The notes under the pieces are model-generated. The model was not told where the DNA came from. It did no database searches and saw only the letters and a program-made list of their open reading frames with translations. The position numbers and the translations under genes were made by a program. A stretch of DNA of 64,000 bases from Synanceia verrucosa (Eukaryota > Chordata > Actinopteri > Perciformes > Synanceiidae), in contig CM056569.1 of assembly GCA_029721515.1 (NCBI GenBank), positions 15,484,007-15,548,006 on the forward strand. Reading direction: 5' to 3'. Positions within the stretch are counted from its first letter, which is position 1. Every line of letters starts with the position of its first letter. This document shows, piece by piece, positions 11,751-26,000 of the stretch.

Positions 11751-14700
11751 TTGCTTTTTAAGGTTTAAAAAGACAGAGAGGGAGAAAGAGCCATCTATTA
11801 TTAATTTAGCTTTTATGCATAATTCACAGTCAGGACAGTATGAGTTGTAACAGCAGTTAAAGGAAGATGTGTGGGCCGATGGTTACGCTGGTAATGGAGG
11901 GCATCAGATACCGTTCTGAGCAGGAGGAGTGGTTGGCGTGGAGGGTCTGTACTCCTCAAAGTCATCCTTGGATTCCCCCTTCAAATTACTGTCCGACTCC
12001 AGGAGCTTGGCCCTCATCGACAGACTGAAAGAGACACAAAATAAAGAATATGAAAGCATAGTAATAGATCAAGTTACTGTTGTCAAATGTTCACATTTCC
12101 ACCCTGCTGTACCTGCTTTCCTGGGGACTAAGGCGCAAGACTTTAGGGCTTTTTGGACTTTTTGGGCTCTGGGGCCGCCACTGGGGGCCCAACCTCAGGT
12201 CTCCATTGGCGTGTTTATGAGAAGGGGCCTCTAGTGGCCAGCCTGGGGTCAGACCGAATGTCCTGCTGTTGTCACTGGGACTGACTGTAGAGGAAAAAGA
12301 GAAAAGAACAGAAAAAGTAATATGAGCTTGCAATCAGTATGGACACTGCTTAGCTGTATCCTAATGAGTTGTGCATTTTTAAAAGGCAGATTTCACCAAT
12401 ATATTGATGCAGCCAAGCAATCATCTCATACACAATGACCTTTAATTGAATCCTGCTACAGCTATAAGTCATGTCACTTCTTAGCGCTTTTTTCTTCTCA
12501 TATATTTCTGTCCTAATTAAAGACCCAATTACAAAAAACAGTGTGAAGAGTCTCATTATATGGATATATTTGTGGTTACCTGAAAAGAAGTTCACAGAGC
12601 AGAAAGTGAGAGAAGAAGGAGCCAGGAAAAGATGAGAGGAGGTGCAGAGTGCTAATAAAAGTTAGGATTTCACCTGCCAATCACACGCTTTACCAGACAC
12701 CACAGTCTCATCCCAACATGCTGCGAACAGTTTGGGCCGTGTGAACGTTCATTCACACTCAGCATGTGCCATATATTCTGCCACAACAACTCAAACACAC
12801 ACAATCCATCACACCCTTCAAAAAAGCTTTATGCAGCCTTCTCAACATAACACCTGACGCTAGCCAAGACAGGAGACAAGAGTGGTACCATGGTACTACA
12901 CTGCAAATAACAGGGAGAGAGCCTGAAACCTGCTAGTCCTGATGCTTCCCTCAGTCACGTCATTTCATTTCAGCTTCAGAGCAAAGTCAATATGCTCTCT
13001 GTATGGACATGTTGTATTATTTTCTTTGGCGTGGCAGATGCACTCTGCATCCAAATGCTGTCCAACACAATGTTTCCAAAGCAAACACAAAGGTCAGCTC
13101 ACTGTCAGTGTTGCAGTTGTTTGTTTTGAATTGTCATGCAATTTCACTCCAGATCAGACCATGGCTTTTTTTTATGTGTTACTGTGTTTTAATGAACTAA
13201 ACACAAAGTACTGCTGAGGCTGTCAGTAGTCATTAGTTTTACATAGTGGTGTCCCAATCCAATATTGATATTGATATCGGTCCGGGATTAGCAAAAAACG
13301 AGTATCAGATTATATCGTCTTGCATCTAAAATCTCTGACAAAATCACTGTGATAGCATCAGTCCATTTTAAACTCCAGTCCAGCTCTTCTATCCAGCAGC
13401 AGAGTCCAGTGATCATAACAACAGCTGTCCTAAGGTGCTAACTAGGCCTGGGATGTTACCCGAATCACTGCAATACTGCGGTCATGTGATGCCTACCATG
13501 GTGTTGAGCTTATTACCGTCATCACCGCAATATATTAAAATAATAATAATTAAAAAAAAATTATCCCTACATATTTGCTGTTGAAAGTTACAGGTTATAT
13601 TGTTATATTGTGTTTGATATGAAATATAAACAGTAGTGATGTCCTGTTTTTAAATGGACACTATGTAATTTTTTCTCCCATCTAGTGCTTAAATTTGACT
13701 TTGTATGCATTGCAACATGGTTGGAACTACGGTAAGCGGAATGGGTCAACTCCCGGGCAGCCACTATCACCATGGATCCCCGGCACGGCGCTCCAGTCAT
13801 TTTTCCCCGGACCTCCACAGCCCTCCATTGGTCTGGAGGACTTCCCGGTGGGCCTCGGCCGGGCATGGGGTGCTCCCGGGTGGCCACTCACCGTGGATCC
13901 CCAGCCCGGAGCTCCGGTCATTTTATGGGGTGGGGTGTTTTGTTTTCATATTATCATATTATCATAATTTATTTCGAGGTTTCAGTACTTCTCATGATTA
14001 AATTGAATATATTTACACATAATACACAGGCATAAAAGACAGAAGCATTGCATAAACAGGTGTTCAATTTCAGTAGTAAGTATTTTATCATCGCGGTAAA
14101 AAAATCCATACCGCCACAGCCCTATTGCTAAAAAAGTAGAAGGAGGAGGAGTGATCTTGACCCTGTGGCAGCATTTTAGTTAAAGTCTGGAAAGACGTCG
14201 AAGCTGAGAGCAAACAGTGGTGGAACAGAACCAGGAAGTTTAATACGACCAACCTCATCAGCAGCATCACAAAGAACAGCAGGAGGACTTTCAGGCTCGA
14301 ATAATAATATTGGATTTATTGAGGTTATTTATAATTTATTTTTTATTTTATTCAATTGTTGAATATTCATATGTTTAAGGTTAAAATTGAAGTAACCCAT
14401 TGGTTAATAAGAAATAGGTCAGTTTTTCTCATACCTACTGTTGCTGACTATTGTTCTCTGTTTGAGTAATATCACTTGATCAAGACTTTTCTAACATTCC
14501 ATAACACAAAATAAGTATGTATTTTTAGTACTGATATTGTATCGGATCAATATTGGTATCGGCCAATACTCTATGCTGCAATATCGGTATCTTATAGTGA
14601 AAAAGCTGTATCAGGGCACCTCTAGTTTTGCAGGTATGTAGTCACAAACTGAGGAAATGGCCAAACTACAACTTGCATCTTATAATGATGCAAAATAAAA

Positions 14701-17700
14701 ACAAGCCTCAAAATCACATCATTGTCTGCACCAAAGTTTACAATCCCTCAAATGATTGTTTTCCCTGGCTGAGTGACGATTTTAACCTGATAGTGGCACT
14801 AGAGTGAAATTCAACAGCTCTGTGGGATTCTTCCCTGGGAAGCACGGACATCTGTAACAATGGATAACATCTGGAACCAGTGAAAAGTTGTTGAGGGACC
14901 ACTGCACTGCAATCCCTGGAGCTACACTGCTAAAGTGATAGCATTCAGCATCATACAATAAGACTTTTATACATGAGGGACTGGAACTGGAACGATGACT
15001 AGGACTAGGAGAGAGGCACAAGCACAAAAACTAATCCTGGCACCATGGAAAAAGGATACCTATAAGCAAACACATATGATATAACCAGCCTTAAAAAAGT
15101 CCCTGGAATGCATGGGACAGTTTAAAGTTGTGGTCATCTTATTCTGTAGAAAATTACAATTATAGACGATCACTCCAGCTGCACCCTCCTACACTAGTTT
15201 GCATTAACAGAATAAACATCCTGTTTAACAGAACTCTCTGGACTAATGTGAGTCAATCTGGCAGTTCTCTAGACAAATAAGTTTGGGAGGCCCCAGCAAT
15301 AAATCACTGCTCGACTGAGAGGGCAAGCATAAATACCCACTAAACACGTTTTAATGACAGACACACTCATGGCTTAGTGATTGCCATTAAGGAAAGTCAT
15401 TAGGAAGTAGAGAAACCCAGCCCTCTATTTGATGAATAAATGAAGCTGGCAGATGTCTCAGATTTACGAACCACATTTGCAAATAAATGTTTCACTGCAA
15501 GTTGAGCTTTTATGTCAAACCCCAGGGGTAATTGTTTACAAAAAATTTCCTTTTATTGCTTGTTGCTACACCACAAATTTCCTTTTGGGTTCTGTTAAGA
15601 CGCCCTGCGACCTACTGGCTACGAATTCGCTCCAAAGGGAAGCGATCTCGGGACATTTGTCTGAGAGTCTGACAAGCAGAAGAGTATTGTAAATGTCTGC
15701 TGCTGCTGCTGCAACCCTTCTACAGGAGCAATGAATTCCTCCCTGCTTATTTTTAATTCAGTAAACCGCACTGTAGCCACTACATGCATATAAAAATGTG
15801 GACTTTTTTCTGTTGCAAATATAGCTCAATGGCTCCCCCCGCTGCAGCAAGGAGGAAACTGCAAACCTATAGAGGCAGAGCGGGGCAGCAGTGGAAAAAA
15901 AGCTGCTGAGAAGTGCTGAGCCGCTGGGAGGAAGTCAGATAATATTTGGACAGTGGAAAAGGGAAAAGGGTGTGTGAGAGCAGTAAAGCAGGGAGGGTGA
16001 GGGAGGGAGACAGAAAGAGGGAGAGAGGGAGAGAGGGGCCCACAGGGAAACATGGGAAGACAAAAAAGACGAGTGGGTGGTTGGGAGCTCATGAAAGGGG
16101 AGAATTGGGAAACTGGGATGTTGCAACACAGTCTGTGTGCATGCAAGGAGGCAAAAGATCCAACATTTTTGTTTTCCTAAATGCACCTGTGTGTTCAGCC
16201 AAGGGGAAAATGGATGCACTCACGTTGGATTGCACGGAAACGTCGAACGCCAAAGGAGGGCGAGGAGCCTGATCCCAAATCAGGGGAGTTGCGCCTCTTC
16301 TCCAGGCCTGGGGAAGCCTGCACTGTGATCTTATGGATGAAATCTGCACAGAACACAAAAACATATAGACAGATGTTAGCCCACCTGGAAGAAACCAACC
16401 ACTTTGTGTTTCCTCGCTCCACTTCACATTCACACATTCAGGAGTTTGTTGTTTAGACGGCTGCAATGCTAAGTTTAAGCTTCTTTATTTGTCTAAAACA
16501 GCCCATTATAGTGGATATTCTCGGCTTGGTAACAAATGATATTTCATTATATAGCTGTCTTATGCGACATGGCTAATCTGTCTGTGTTGTGATTGGATGG
16601 GAACTGGCCCTTACATCTTCAACCAAGCATGTTATTGTACTACGTGCTATTAGCTAACACTGCTAATAAGCTACAGAGACCAGTAGGTGTCAGGAGTAAA
16701 ACATTTGATTAGCAATTATTCCCTAAAATCAGTCATTTCTTCCCTAAATGATAAATAAGTAATTTAAATGTATGTATGCTAGTTTGACTACTACCAGTAA
16801 CCTTTTGCATATAGCAGCAGTAGCATCTAATAAATTGTTAATTTAGTTAGAAATTAATGCCTCCAAATTATGAACAATTACCTCAAATGAACACTGTCTC
16901 AATAAACCTGTTTTCTTCTTTTTAAATCAATGCTTTTGTGTCCTTGAACCAATAAATGTTGTTAAATTACTTACTGACTTCCATTTAAAGGACATCAAAG
17001 ATGACTGAATGTTGTTGCAAAAACTTAAAAGTTTAAAGAGGGTAGTGACACATGGAATGATGAGACATCACTATTAATTTGAGGTGACTACTAAATGACA
17101 TTGAATCATTTGCAGAAATTGTAAATTCAACAATGCGATTAACTGGCGTTAACAAGTTAATTTGCACGATGCTAACTCATACTCCAGCAGAACTCCATTC
17201 AAAAAAACCAAGGAAACAACTATTGCACTCATAACAAATGATCAAACATGCTGATAAAATTAGATTAACCATCTACAGTTCAGGTAGTTTGTAGTACCAG
17301 TTACCATAACTTATAGCCCTAATATTGACACGCTATACAACCATGACAGAGCCTAAATTATGATGCAACTGCAAAATCCCTATTAGTCTTTTGGTTCAGC
17401 CTTAAAAGTATGCCATACTGCACTTCACTGCACATTATTTGTGTATGTGACAAATAAAGCCTTTAAATTCTGAATAACAACATTGTTCTTATTTATATTT
17501 AGGGGATAAAGCATACTATATGAGTTACTCCACAGGGTACGAAGCCTAAGAGAAACACAGGATGAAGACAAAAGATAATAATAATAGTATTGGTGGAAAG
17601 AGGACAGGAAAAAGGAGGAGAATAAAAACAGAGCTACAGGGGCGAGGAGCAAGGGAAAAGGGTGAGGGAGGGATACCTAAAAAGAAGGAAGGGAGAGAGA

Positions 17701-17849
17701 GAGAGAGAGAGAGTGAAGAGAGGCCAGCCAGCAGCGTATCCATAGACAGGAAGTAACAAGGCGTGGTTGGCTCACTCTCCCCTCTCATCAACCCCCCCCA
17801 CACCACCACATCACCGCCCTGCTGCTGCTGCTGGGAAAGGCCTGACCAC

Positions 17850-17889
<40 letters not shown>

Positions 17890-18400
17890 GTATTTACGCA
17901 TGCTTGCTCAGCCTAAAATACACTCACACACTGGACGTGAAGAGAAGCAGCAGTGATACATGGTCGACACCAGACCTGAGGTCCACCTTTCACAGCATCA
18001 ACACTTCAGTCGTGTCTGTGTGTAACATGTATGAGCATTGTTTAAGGGACAGGTGGACATGTTGAAAAGTTTTTTTTATTCCTTTATGGAAATACGAGTA
18101 AACAAGTAGCCTCCACGGTGGCGCCTGTCTGCAACCTTATTTTCTACATGTCAGCCTTTAAAGCTACATGAGTCCAGTCCTGCCGTCCTCTCAGCACAGC
18201 CCAGCTACGAAATTACAGTCGCACCACAAAACTCTCCCTCACATCCTCCTCTCTGCTCTCTTGTATTTTTCTTTTGCCTGTTGTTGTTTTTGTTGCTCCT
18301 TGAGACTGAGCCAGTAATGGCCCTTGAAATGGAATTTCTCGTCAAGAGCAGTGGCTGACACAATCTGGCAAGTAGTTGATTTGTGACAGAACAACTACAG

Positions 18401-18458
<58 letters not shown>

Positions 18459-21400
18459 TGGGGCATGCTGATCTTCTCGCCATTCTTGCTCTTGAGCTTG
18501 TGCTTCTTGAAGGTGCCCTTCCTCTTCTTGACGTTGGGTTTCTCCTGGTTCTGGTTCAGGTGGAGGATGAGGAGGCTCAGCTCCCGTTCAAACACCTCCT
18601 GTTCCCACTGGGCCAGCTGCTGCTCTCGCTGCCGCAGGAACTCCTCGTGGGACTTCTGCTCCAGGGCCGCTCGTTTCAGCTCCTCCTCGCGGCATCGCAG
18701 CTCCTGATGGAGGAGGAAGGACAGGAGATGCTCTGTGGTTTAGTATTTGAGCTCAAGGTGTTGGCACAAGGCTGCAGTGTATGAAATATTCCACCAATAT
18801 CTTAGTTAAATGTTTTTCTGGTTTAAAAATAGCAGCTAATTACATTTTTTACATTATCTTACCCTGCAATACATTTTATAGAGTTTCATGTTAAAGTAGT
18901 GTGGATTCAGATGTTGCAAAGGCCCAGTGTTTGGTTTCCATTGTGGCCTACTGCAGAAACATGGCAGTGCAACGTGGTGAACTCTACACACTAGACCTTT
19001 AAGGGAACAGTGTGCAGCATTTAGAGTGATCTACTGATAGAAATTTGATAAAATATGACTTTTTTTTTTTTTTTTAAGTTATAAGCACCTTTTGTTAGCT
19101 TTGAATGAGCTGTTCATGAGCTGCCATGTTGCTACAGTAGCCCAGAATGGACAAATCAAACTCTCTATAGGGGGGATATTTTTTTTTGTGCCAGCCACTG
19201 TAGGTCTCATAAGATGCGGCGCATGTGGGTCCACTAGATGCCACAAAATCACCTTTAAGTAGGTTTATGTGCTTTCCTTGAGGTAGAACTGAGTCAGTCT
19301 GCTGAGTGGATGCATGGATAAATGAAAAGAGGTGCACACTGACTGCCTCTCACCTTCTCTTTAGCCCGGAGTTCATCAAACATGTCCTGGATCTCCAGCT
19401 TCCAGTCGTCCTGCAGGGAGTGGAAGGACTCCTGTGGCATCTCCTCCTTCACCTGTTGCTCCAGGGCCGTCAGCTGGGCCAGGATGGAGCTGAAATTGGG
19501 TCTGCGGTGGGGGTCCTGGTCCCAGCACTCTGTCACCCACACAGCAGACAGTCAGACACCAGGATCCACACTACAGCGCTCCAGAGGTATTTCTACTGCA
19601 ACGGCACTCTTTTACACACAAATGCGTGGCTACTAAAACTATAAATAAGAAAAAGGGTCATGTTGAAAAAATAAAGGGATATTTAGTTTGCTCCAGAGTC
19701 CTTTCCTTAAAACAAGGCCTAAACATCTGATAATAAAGTCGATACAGTTGACTTGTTGCCAGCTGTTTCACTTCTCTTTCGAGTTTTCTTGAATCAATGG
19801 GCCTGAAAGAAGGAAGTAACTCACTATATCACCAAAATCCTTAGACATACTGATTCATAAGGCAAATACTCTCACCCTATTGAAAAGGTGTTTATTACAG
19901 TTTTAAGACTGGTTAAGTGACTTACTAAGACGCATTTGTTACACTTCATGTCCGATGAGTATCCTGCAACGCCTCTGATTCTTATTTACACTTCCTTCAG
20001 ACCCTTGTGTGAGCATAATCTAGAGTCAAGCCAATCACTTATTCAAAGTGTTATGCTTAATTGAGTTGCCGCGAGGGGTTTTGCATAATTTGCTGCGTTA
20101 CAAGCAGATCAAAAACCAATCCGATAATTAATTAATCCTCTAAGGTGGCTATCGGTGGTTTTGTGCACTGATTTCTTTTTTCAAATACAATCATAAAAGG
20201 CATCAGGACATGAAGAGAAGAGGCTCAGCTGTGAGAAAGTTTAATGTGTATTTTATCATTTGGCAAAGGCACATACGAAGCTGGTGGTAGCATTTCATTA
20301 AGTCCCTATAGGTGACATTTCTTTCTTTTACTTTAGACTGAACAAAGGAGGAGCAAACATATTGCACAAGGTGGCCCAAATCACTTCCTCTCCTCAGCCA
20401 CGTTATTAACAACATACAGGAATTTGTTTTTCTCAATTTCAACTCAGCTTTGGGGAAATGGAAAGAATGTGATCTCACGCAAGAGTACTCTCACACCACT
20501 GAACTGAAAGTGGTTGCCTAAACAGAGCAAAGGGAGCATTCGATCCCACCTGACATGAGCTGGGCGAAGGGTTCGGGACACGTGGAAGGGATGGGCAGGG
20601 TGAGCTTGTTGACAGCGACTCCATAAGCAACAGCAAGTCCATCAATCCCTTTATAGGGGGCCTCTCCTGTTAGCAGCTCCCACAGCAGAACGCCATAACT
20701 GGAAGGTCAAAACACAGGCGACAAGCCATGAGGCCACAGACAGACCCTGGATAAAGCCTGGAGCACTAACAGCATTTTTAATTTTGATACAATACTAAAT
20801 CAGACCACTGCACTATTAATATACTTCACCAGACTTAATAAGAATAATAATAATATTTTGTTTGCATTACAAATTTCCATTTAATTTCTAGACCACTGCT
20901 GTGTGAGACTGTTTTTTATCTGTAAGCTGTTAATGCAAACTTAATACTTCCTGCAGCTGCTTCACAGTGAAAAACAAGACCAGCAAACAACACCGATGAT
21001 GGAGCAGTTCAGGATTACTCCCAAAATGACAGCTGACCTTGTTACCTTGAATTCTTAAACAAAACTTTTTACGTGAACAAAGAATCTAAAAACGGAGAAG
21101 TTGTGATGAATTGAAGAAAATGAGGATTAAAAACTGGCTATATAAAAACAGCAGGGTTTTAGTGAAGCTAGATGCATGTGTGTGGGAGGCAGTGAGCATC
21201 CTGCTGGATAAATGATACTGATGTTTTGATACAGTTTTGCTGGTGTTAAATGTGGCACCCAGTTACAATATTTCAATTTAGCAGGACTTTTTCTGGATTC
21301 TTTGTTCATGAAGCTTTTTGTCATTAAGTCAAGGTCACACAACGAAAGGAACTGATGCAATTAATCATTTTTGCAGTGAAACATTCCTTTAAAGCAATAT

Positions 21401-22987
21401 TATTAATTATATTACTTATCATATTATTGTGATGGTTTGTAGATGTGAGACCATTCCTGTGATCTGCTGTTAATATAAAAAATAGGGCTATCAAAATTAG
21501 TGCATAAATTTCCGCAACTTGAACTTTACTTGGACAAAGATGTGCTGGCAGGTCCTGAAACAGAACTCCATTCAAAAAAATAAGGAAACTAAAAACACAG
21601 TCATAATTAACAATCAAATATCCTGATAAAATTAGATTAACCATCTTTTCTGAATCTGTCCAAGCTTCTCCTGTAATTCAGCAAACAAATAATCCACCAA
21701 AGAGCATCATTAAAGTATTAGTTTGTAATGTGAAAGAGAAAGAGAAACTTAACATAAACACAGATTTTATTAGAGCTGATGTGGTGACAGCCCTATTAAA
21801 AAATATTAATTAGTGCAGCATTAAACTTCGGTTTTGATTTCTGTGGTTAAAATCCAGTTTAAAATATATGCTTGTTTTTTTGTTAAGGTTTTGCAATACA
21901 CAGAGACATATTTGTCTCCACTTTGTAGAGCACATACATTACACAGTCATTATCAGGTAACAGTACACAACCAAGACTCATTTGTGCAGTGGAATATTTT
22001 TGCCTGGTGAAACGTGCTTGCAAAGCAACATGAACTCATGCATGCAAAACTTGTACAAACACACACACACACACACACACAGGACTTTTGAGCCCACACA
22101 ATGGGAGCAGTCCTGTGTCCTAAGAAGATGAAGCATGGCGCAGGACTTGGATCTCGCACACTGTCAATTAGCCCTCGCCTGGACCCGACTGAACGCACTG
22201 TGGAGGCTCACTAAGTGGAGAGCGCAGGCCGCAGCCTTTTTTTATTTAGTCCTTTAATTACAACTTCCACACACTGTGACTGTGCAGAAACGCTGCTGGC
22301 TGCTCCCATGAGGCAGTCGCCATCTTCGCGTGGCGGCTTTGGAGACGAGCGGCCGTGGACAGATGAGAAAGAATAGTGGAACAAAGTTACCCTTGGTTTT
22401 CAGAGCGGCCTGCCCGCCACTTGCTCATATCGCTGCTTCCCAGATTGCGCTGTGATTGCTGTGAAAATGAGCTTGCGTGGGTTTGTTGTTAACAGACTGT
22501 GTGTGATAGTGAGATGACACTGAACCCATTAGAGCAGTTAAAACTGTACACTCTCACTAAATAGGCTTCCTTAAAGAAGCAGAAAATTAGCTCGTACCAT
22601 AGCAGAATCCTGTTTGAGGTCCTCCTTTCAAAAAGGGTCTCTGTAACAGCATGTTCAATTGGTTTCACATAGGCTGTGTGTGGGGCTGCAAAGAGCCATT
22701 TAAGAGTGGATTAAATGGTCCAAAACCATTGGATTAAAATTAAACCATATCGTATGAGAGTAAGAGCTATAACCACAACGCAGCACAGCTATGAATGTGT
22801 TTTATTGCTTTAATAAATTGTTTATCTTTTTCCCTGTTGCTGAGAGAAAAAAAAAAAAAACAGCCTTGCTTGTTTCATCCCCAATGCAAAATTGTACTCG
22901 GCCGTCACAAATCCCCTCTGAACAAATCACACAGCTGTTTGAGTCATTATTCTAAAACCACAAACCATAATCAAGGGGCTCTACTCT

Positions 22988-23023
<36 letters not shown>

Positions 23024-26000
23024 TAAAGGGCTGTGGTCAGGTCTGCTGTGTGGCCTCCTTCTCTGTCTATACTAGAGACAATGGGACAGTGTGCAGGACA
23101 GCTGTCCCACAACAAAGCACAGAGCAGCTCTTTGAAGGGACGCCATCACATGGCTGCAGCGCTCCTGCTGCAATCCATCACTCTCATCATCAGTCCGTCT
23201 CCCACCATCACTCGTCTGCACTTTCACCCTTTTGCCTTCTCTATTTCCATCAACTTTGTGCAGCAGGTCCACTATCCTGCAGAGTGCTGCTACAGACTGA
23301 TACACTTTCATTTCTCTTTAACTGCTAGGGATGTAACAAGAAACTCAACTCAAAGTTATGACTGAATATTATTTCTCAGACAAAAAACACATTTCTTACA
23401 CAACAAACAAATACATTACAAAAATACATTTTTAAAACAAAAATTTAAACTGGTCTGTGTATCCTCGATTTCAAAATCACTAGCGGCGGCCGACATGTCT
23501 CTCATTCTGTCTGAATACCTGACAGTAAGGAACGACTTTGATCAACGCTGAACTCAAAATTAGATCACGCCCTCTGCTGTTTAAAAAGGGCATCGTGATT
23601 ACTTTTTCATCTCAGCTGATTTGAATCACCACACATTTGTAACGATTCTTAACTGTCTCGTCATGCATTTTTATATCCCTATTAACTGCTGTATTATTTT
23701 TAGTCATACCCCAATTTATATTGTTGCATCTATAATCATATAAAACAACATATTTTAATGCTAATGCTTGCTGTCTAAAATAAAACTAAAGGACATGTCA
23801 TTGTCCACTTTGTCCCCATTTGATGACACTCTGATGACATAAAAATCAGAGAGAGTATATCATACTGAATAATAATGGCACCGTAAATGAATGAATGAAT
23901 AAATGGCCATCTTGGAATCCACTTCTTTTAGAACATCCATGATCCTGAAGCTCACACTTATTTACTTACACACCCAGTCAATGTCATTAACAGTGTTTTA
24001 TGTGTCTTAGTGCTTATTCTAGTGTCATTTATAAGAATTACATCTATGGATTTTGATCATTAAATGCTGTTACTAGAGTATGAGTAGTAGAAATGCTAAT
24101 AAAAACTGTCTAATTACATATTTTACAGATTAAGAGTTACAGGAACTGACACTGTATGACACTGTATCACATGCTGGAGCTACAGCACATCTCACTGTGA
24201 AAATGTGACTGTTTTAATGTGAAGAATAGGTGAACATGTCTTAATTCTTCCAGAGCAGGACCTCCACCCAGACATAACACAAACAGCTCATGAAAAATAA
24301 GATTTTTATCTTTTTCATTCTAAGTGGGACTTATAAAGTAATCTAATGGAAATTACTGCAGTAATTTGATTCTTTTAACTCACTGAGTGCCAGCTATTTT
24401 ATAAAATAAAGTGCCTTGTGCCAGTGTTTTTGCCCATTTTGAGTCATAAGACCCACAGACTTAATAAGTCGTGTAACTTGTTTGGTTTGGACAGGCGTGA
24501 TCCTAGTGTGGCCACAGTGTGCAGATCACCACTGCTTCCAGTTACACTCACACCACAACTGAATGTGCAGTAAAGCAGTGAGAGTTAGGCTCCATCCACA
24601 CGACAACAGCACAATAACGCTTGTGAGAACGTTGCCGGAAGAATTTACGTCTACATGGCAACGCAATAACCAGTGACAAGGATGTAATGCATATTCCACG
24701 CCGATAGGTGGCGCTGCAAAGAAACACAGAGAGACCCACGAAAATGAATGAATGCAATGAGCATGCGCATGAAGTCCTTGTTTACAACTACTTCTGGTCA
24801 CGTGATGATGTGACGCCGGGTAAACACTGCAACTCAGTAAATGTACGCAAGGCGGAATCAGTATTAAAGTTTGGTGGATTCACAGAATTCCGTTGTCGTG
24901 TGGACTGCACCTTGGTTGAGTTTTCCATCTGGCCTGCTGCTAATTTTGACATTATACACTGTTAACTCACCTATATTACTATTACTAGGTCCTTTTTCTA
25001 AGACAATGTTGTTTGTATACTGCTTGTTTACCTTGTTTCCTATTTATTTTTGACACATTTATTTTTCTACTTAGTCTACATATGCATTGATATCACTGCT
25101 TTTTAATTCTTTATATAGGCCCTACTGTTGCTGCACTATCCATGCTACATATCTAAGTTACTGTAACAATGTAAATTTCCCTGTTGGTGGGACAAACAAA
25201 GGTTTGTATCTTAAGAAACATCAAGTTTGAACCAAAATTGTACATAGTGTCATTTCAAATGTCCTTGTGAAAACCTACACGACCTGAATAAAAAATTCAA
25301 GAGAAATTTGTTCTACTCATATCACTTCCTAAAACCCATGAGTAAAACATCTTCCCTCTTAAACTCTGCACTAAAAATACTAAAAATATATTAAGCTTCC
25401 TGAGCTGAAGCTTTATCTGAGGATTGTACAAATTCAACACAGTAATTTTCCCTTCAAGGAAAAGTTCGACATTACAGGAAATACACTGGAGTGCATTGCC
25501 TTCGTATTTAGCTGACAGACAATATGTATGTTGCCCAATAATCCAATCCAATTTCTTATTTCAAGGTGCTGGGATGAATAAATATTACACAAAGGCACAC
25601 TTTGCACACACTCACCTCCAGACGTCGCTGCCCTTGGAGAAGGTGGAGGACTTGATGACCTCGGGGGCCATCCAGGCGTAGGTGCCGGCGGTGCTCATCT
25701 TGGTGGTTTTGTGCCACTCTCTGGCCAGGCCGAAGTCCGTGATCTTCAGCGTCAGACCCTCCATGCATTCATTCTCTATGGGTTGAGCCAGAAGGACTGG
25801 AGGAAGGAAAGACAGTTTGAGTGGTTAAAAAGCACAGAGTTTAGTCGATAGTACTTCTCTCACTTGTTTTTATGACACTACTTGCATTTGACAAATCAAT
25901 GAAAAAAAACTATCAAGACCAGACAGAAATCCGATTTATCCTGGCTTGGTATATACCATGGTAGCATGCCAGGCTGGGATCATGAGCATGATTGGGAGCA

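Larger units (their letters stand above)
13244..14624. mobile_element. hAT-like element, copy 1 (outer)
   Basis: The left end is tagtggtgtccc and the right end, reverse-complemented, is tagaggtgccctgatac. It is flanked by an 8-bp duplication with one mismatch (gttttaca at 13236-13243, gttttgca at 14625-14632), typical of hAT. The body aligns with 29491-30664: shared segments include gatagcatcagtccatt, cagctcttctatccagcagc and ggttaataa. No transposase is encoded. It is interrupted by a second element at 13443-14124. Confidence 0.83.
12285..16223 (-). other. map3k11 intron 6
   Basis: The intron (3.9 kb) holds the nested hAT-like elements between 13244 and 14624. Around 15830-16080 the sequence is purine-rich on the plus strand (ggga/gaga runs). 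No gene or structured RNA was recognised. Confidence 0.75.
16344..18456 (-). other. map3k11 intron 5
   Basis: The intron (2.1 kb) contains a repeat fragment (17113-17277), an AC microsatellite (17851-17887), a GA-rich run (17695-17713) and the (GT)n array that forms its 5' end. No gene was recognised. Confidence 0.7.
20699..25615 (-). other. map3k11 intron 2
   Basis: The intron (4.9 kb) contains a TIR element (21481-21797), AC microsatellites (22059-22081, 22989-23021), a MITE fragment (24375-24464) and a TIR element (24588-24912). A fish retroposon-like 3' tail lies at about 25137-25205 (aatgtaaatttccctgttgg followed by gggacaaacaaagg). No gene was recognised. Confidence 0.65.

Noticed and set aside
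17546..18595. Open frames with poly-VC or poly-HT runs
   Set aside because: Translations of AC/GT microsatellites, not proteins.
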